Shown here: positions 12,976 through 15,094 of the stretch, piece by piece
How the letters are laid out: each line of letters begins with the position of its first letter
How positions within the stretch are numbered: the stretch's first letter is position 1
Position numbers and translations under genes: made by a program
NCBI GenBank assembly: GCA_900548725.1
Contig: URLV01000029.1
Coordinates: 1-15,094, forward strand
Direction of reading: 5' to 3'
Origin: an uncultured Mycoplasmatota bacterium
GTDB lineage: Bacteria; Bacillota_I; Bacilli_A; RF39; UBA660
Length of the DNA stretch: 15,094 bases
Notes under the pieces: generated by a model
The model's database searches: none
What the model saw: only the letters and a program-made list of their open reading frames with translations
Told to the model about the DNA's origin: nothing

Positions 12976-13023
12976 AACTAAATAAAGTCACTTCAAGTGG
13001 TAAACATAATTTCAACTAAATAA
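12976..13023. promoter_or_regulatory. Direct repeats flanking a small palindrome upstream of prfB
   Basis: AACTAAATAA occurs at 12976-12985 and 13014-13023, 38 bases apart, with the palindrome CACTTCAAGTG between them, just upstream of the prfB promoter. It may be a binding site; no family is recognised. Confidence 0.25.
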
Positions 13024-13025
13024 TA

Positions 13026-13054
13026 TAGAAAACATAAACAAATTATGATATACT
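13026..13054 (+). promoter_or_regulatory. prfB promoter
   Basis: TAGAAA (13026-13031), 17 bases, TATACT (13049-13054) with a TG in the extended position (TGATATACT). Leader of about 14 nt containing AGGAG. Confidence 0.6.
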
Positions 13055-13074
13055 TTTACCAGGAGAGATTAGAT

Positions 13075-14170
13075 ATGGAGAAAAAAGAAATATTATCTGC
13101 ATTAGAAGAAGAAAAAGAAAAAATAAATATACTTGGGAGGTCACTTTGACTTACAAAGTGAAACTATTAAAATAAATGAATTAGAAACAGAATTACAAGA
13201 AGAAAATATATGGAACAACGTTGATTATGCTAATAAAGTTAATAGTGAATTAGTTAATTTAAAAAAGACTGTATCATCTTTTAACAATTTATCCACAAAA
13301 ATAAATGATTCTATATCACTTTTAGAAATATTAAGTAGTGAGGATACAAACGAATTAAAAGAATTAGAAACAGAATTAAATAATATAAAAAATGAAATAA
13401 ATGATTTAGAAATAGAAACTTTATTAAATGGTCCTTATGACAATTCAAGTTGCTACCTAGAAATACATCCAGGAGCAGGTGGAACAGAAGCTTGTGATTG
13501 GGCAGATATGCTACTTAGAATGTATACAATGTTTTGTGATAAAAATAATTATAAATATGAAATAATTGATAAATTAAAAGGTGATACTGCTGGAATAAAA
13601 AGTGTAACACTAAAAATTACAGGAGACCATGCTTATGGATATTTTAAAAGTGAAATAGGTGTCCATAGATTAGTTAGAATAAGTCCATTTAATGCAGCTG
13701 GAAAAAGACAAACATCTTTCGCATCAGTGTCTGTAATACCAGAAATAAATAAAGACATAGAAATAGATATCAATCCAAATGATATTAGAGTTGACGTTTA
13801 TAGAAGTAGTGGATGTGGAGGACAAGGAGTAAATACAACAGACTCAGCAGTACGCATTACACACATCCCAACAAATATAGTTGTCACATGTCAAAATGAA
13901 AGAAGTCAAATACAAAATAAAGAAACAGCAATGAACTTATTAAGAAGTAAACTATTTCAAATAGAATTAAAAAATAAACAAAAAGAAATAAATGATTTAA
14001 AAGGTGAAACATTAAATATAGATTTTGGTAGTCAAATAAGAAATTATACTTTAGAACCATATAGTTTAGTAAAAGATGTAAGAACAAACTATGAAACAAC
14101 AAATACAAGTAAAGTATTAGATGGTGATATACTAGAATTTATGAAAGAATATTTAAGAATAAAGAGGTAA
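13075..14170 (+). CDS. prfB: Peptide chain release factor 2 with programmed +1 frameshift
   Basis: The first 24 codons start at the ATG at 13075 (AGGAG upstream, TGA at 13147-13149). Translation then continues in the +1 frame to TAA at 14168-14170, giving 364 residues in all. The site is GGGAGG TCA CTT TGA C: an internal Shine-Dalgarno-like sequence, slippery CTT and poorly terminating TGAC, the classical RF2 autoregulatory frameshift. RF2 reads UGA/UAA; when it is scarce, ribosomes shift and make more. Full-length landmarks: the SPF anticodon-like tripeptide at 203-205 (VRISPFNAAG) and the catalytic GGQ at 248-250 (SSGCGGQGVN). Length and positions agree with other RF2 proteins. Annotating only 13133-14170 would miss the true start. 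Confidence 0.96.
13134..13150 (+). promoter_or_regulatory. RF2 programmed frameshift site
   Basis: GGGAGG, one codon (TCA), CTT, TGA and C. The Shine-Dalgarno-like GGGAGG ends three bases before CTT, matching the spacing of known bacterial prfB sites. Confidence 0.95.
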
Positions 14171-14175
14171 AAATT

Positions 14176-15018
14176 ATGAATGAAATTAAAAAATATACAA
14201 AGATAATAATATCATGCATTCTAATTAGTTTAGGATTAAATATATTTATAGTACCAGCTAAATTAGTTGCAAGTGAAACAATTGGTTTAACAAGTATATT
14301 TTCATATAGTTATGGATTTAATATAGCTGCATTATTATTAATAATAAATATATGGACACTATGGCTAATTTATATGATATATGATAAAGATAAATTATAT
14401 GAATATCTATTACCAACATTATTATTACCATTATGTATTTATTTAACTTCATTTATAAATATTAATATAGTAAATAATGTAGAAGAATTACTAGTAGCAA
14501 TATCTGGTGCATTCATAATGGGATTAGGATACAGTATAATGTATAAAGAAGGATATAAAACAGGTGCAATATATATATTAGAAGATATGTATAATGATTT
14601 CTCTAAAAAAAATACAAGAATAATATCAAGAGGATTAGACGTAATACTTATTCTAATCAGTATAAAAGCTTATAGCTTAGAACAAGCATTATATTCTATA
14701 ATAGTAATTATAATAATTAGATATATGACAACAAAAGCTAGAATAGGTATAAGTGATACTAAAGCATTCTATATTATCACATCAAAAGAAAAAGAAATAA
14801 AAAAATATATAATGGAAGAACTACACTTTGACTTAACAGCATTTGATGCAGAAGGTGGATTTTCTAAAAAGAAAAATAGAGTAATAATGACAGTTATTCC
14901 AACTAAAGACTATTTTAAAGTAAAAGAAGGAATACACTTAATAGATGAAAAAGCATTTATTTCAATAACAGATAATTATGAGGTTATGAATAAAAATGTT
15001 AAAATAAATGAAGAATGA
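14176..15018 (+). CDS. YitT family membrane protein (DUF161/DUF2179)
   Basis: 280 residues. The N-terminal half has about five membrane segments (roughly 8-28, 38-66, 74-92, 103-122, 150-175) with LNIFIVPAKLVASETIGLTS near the start, characteristic of YitT/YqfU proteins. The C-terminal soluble domain (DTKAFYIITSKEKEIKKYIM, then LTAFDAEGGFSKKKNRVIMT and KVKEGIHLIDEKAFISITDN) is the DUF2179 part. Function is undefined in the family. The ribosome-binding site (AAGAGG) overlaps the prfB stop and the start is 5 nt later, so it is probably co-transcribed with prfB. Here the usual Gly-rich first repeat is shortened (ETIGLTSIFS), a minor divergence. Confidence 0.88.
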   Translation: MNEIKKYTKIIISCILISLGLNIFIVPAKLVASETIGLTSIFSYSYGFNIAALLLIINIWTLWLIYMIYDKDKLYEYLLPTLLLPLCIYLTSFININIVNNVEELLVAISGAFIMGLGYSIMYKEGYKTGAIYILEDMYNDFSKKNTRIISRGLDVILILISIKAYSLEQALYSIIVIIIIRYMTTKARIGISDTKAFYIITSKEKEIKKYIMEELHFDLTAFDAEGGFSKKKNRVIMTVIPTKDYFKVKEGIHLIDEKAFISITDNYEVMNKNVKINEE

Positions 15019-15094
15019 ATCATTAAAAAACAGGATTTTATGATGTGAACCCTAATTTAGAGACATCAATAAAAAAACAGTAAATTAAAAAGAG
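15019..15094. other. Right edge without a gene; possible insertion-sequence end
   Basis: No ORF. GATGT and ACATC (about 15041-15069) are short inverted arms around GAACCCTAATTTAGA. The TGTGAACCC...TTAGAGACA pattern loosely resembles terminal repeats of IS3/IS150-type elements, and contigs often break at such elements. No transposase sequence is present, so this is weak. Confidence 0.2.

Noticed and set aside
1..15094. CRISPR arrays, tRNA or rRNA genes, prophage genes
   Set aside because: No regularly spaced repeats, no tRNA-like cloverleaf and no phage structural or integrase genes were seen on either strand.

Overview
The window is very AT-rich (roughly a quarter G+C by eye). It comes from a low-GC Gram-positive bacterium (Bacillota), most likely an uncultured Bacilli-type lineage. 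UGA is a stop codon: it ends several genes in ATGA overlaps, and prfB (the UGA-reading release factor) is present with its classical in-frame UGA frameshift site. This argues against a UGA-recoding Mollicute. The genes for peptidoglycan precursors and the undecaprenyl-phosphate carrier point to a walled cell. All real genes lie on the + strand, tightly packed.

Layout. 1-308: contig edge with a suspicious poly-G start, a promoter/terminator pair that could define a small RNA, and the promoter of the first gene. 309-1406: a membrane-anchored extracytoplasmic protein of unknown function. 1491-4848: a six-gene run, several genes overlapping: a prolyl-tRNA deacylase, a DUF3781 protein, a PAP2 phosphatase, an undecaprenol/diacylglycerol kinase, DNA-3-methyladenine glycosylase I and an S66 (LD-carboxypeptidase/MccF-like) peptidase. 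4915-5751: a TtcA-like tRNA thiolase with its own strong promoter and terminator.

5752-8830 is the most unusual part. glmS, with a compact glmS ribozyme in its leader, is flanked by two direct copies of a roughly 410-bp element (5867-6277 and 8342-8754, over 90 % identical by eye). Each copy looks like a small convergent sense/antisense module. The sense side has a promoter, a hairpin around a strong Shine-Dalgarno sequence and a 30-codon hydrophobic, cationic peptide. The opposite strand has a TTGACA/extended -10 promoter driving a roughly 70-nt RNA with its own terminator. This is the architecture of a type I toxin-antitoxin locus (Fst/par-like layout), of a peptide I do not recognise. The upstream copy has a single-T frameshift that cuts the peptide to 11 residues. 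It also carries the last codons and terminator of glmS, so it appears to derive from the copy downstream of glmS.

8831-10125: a CmpB-type membrane protein and, overlapping it, a GlmU-C-like left-handed beta-helix protein, close to glmS and so possibly tied to amino-sugar metabolism. 10212-11150: an orphan member of the DNA-base-hypermodification (HMUDK helical / aGPT-pyrophosphorylase-like) family. 11237-12893: an AbrB-type regulator followed by an ABC ATPase and ABC-2 permease, preceded by four tandem 9-bp repeats. 13075-14170: prfB with programmed +1 frameshift. 14176-15018: a YitT-family membrane protein. The last 76 bases hold no gene and may contain an insertion-sequence end.
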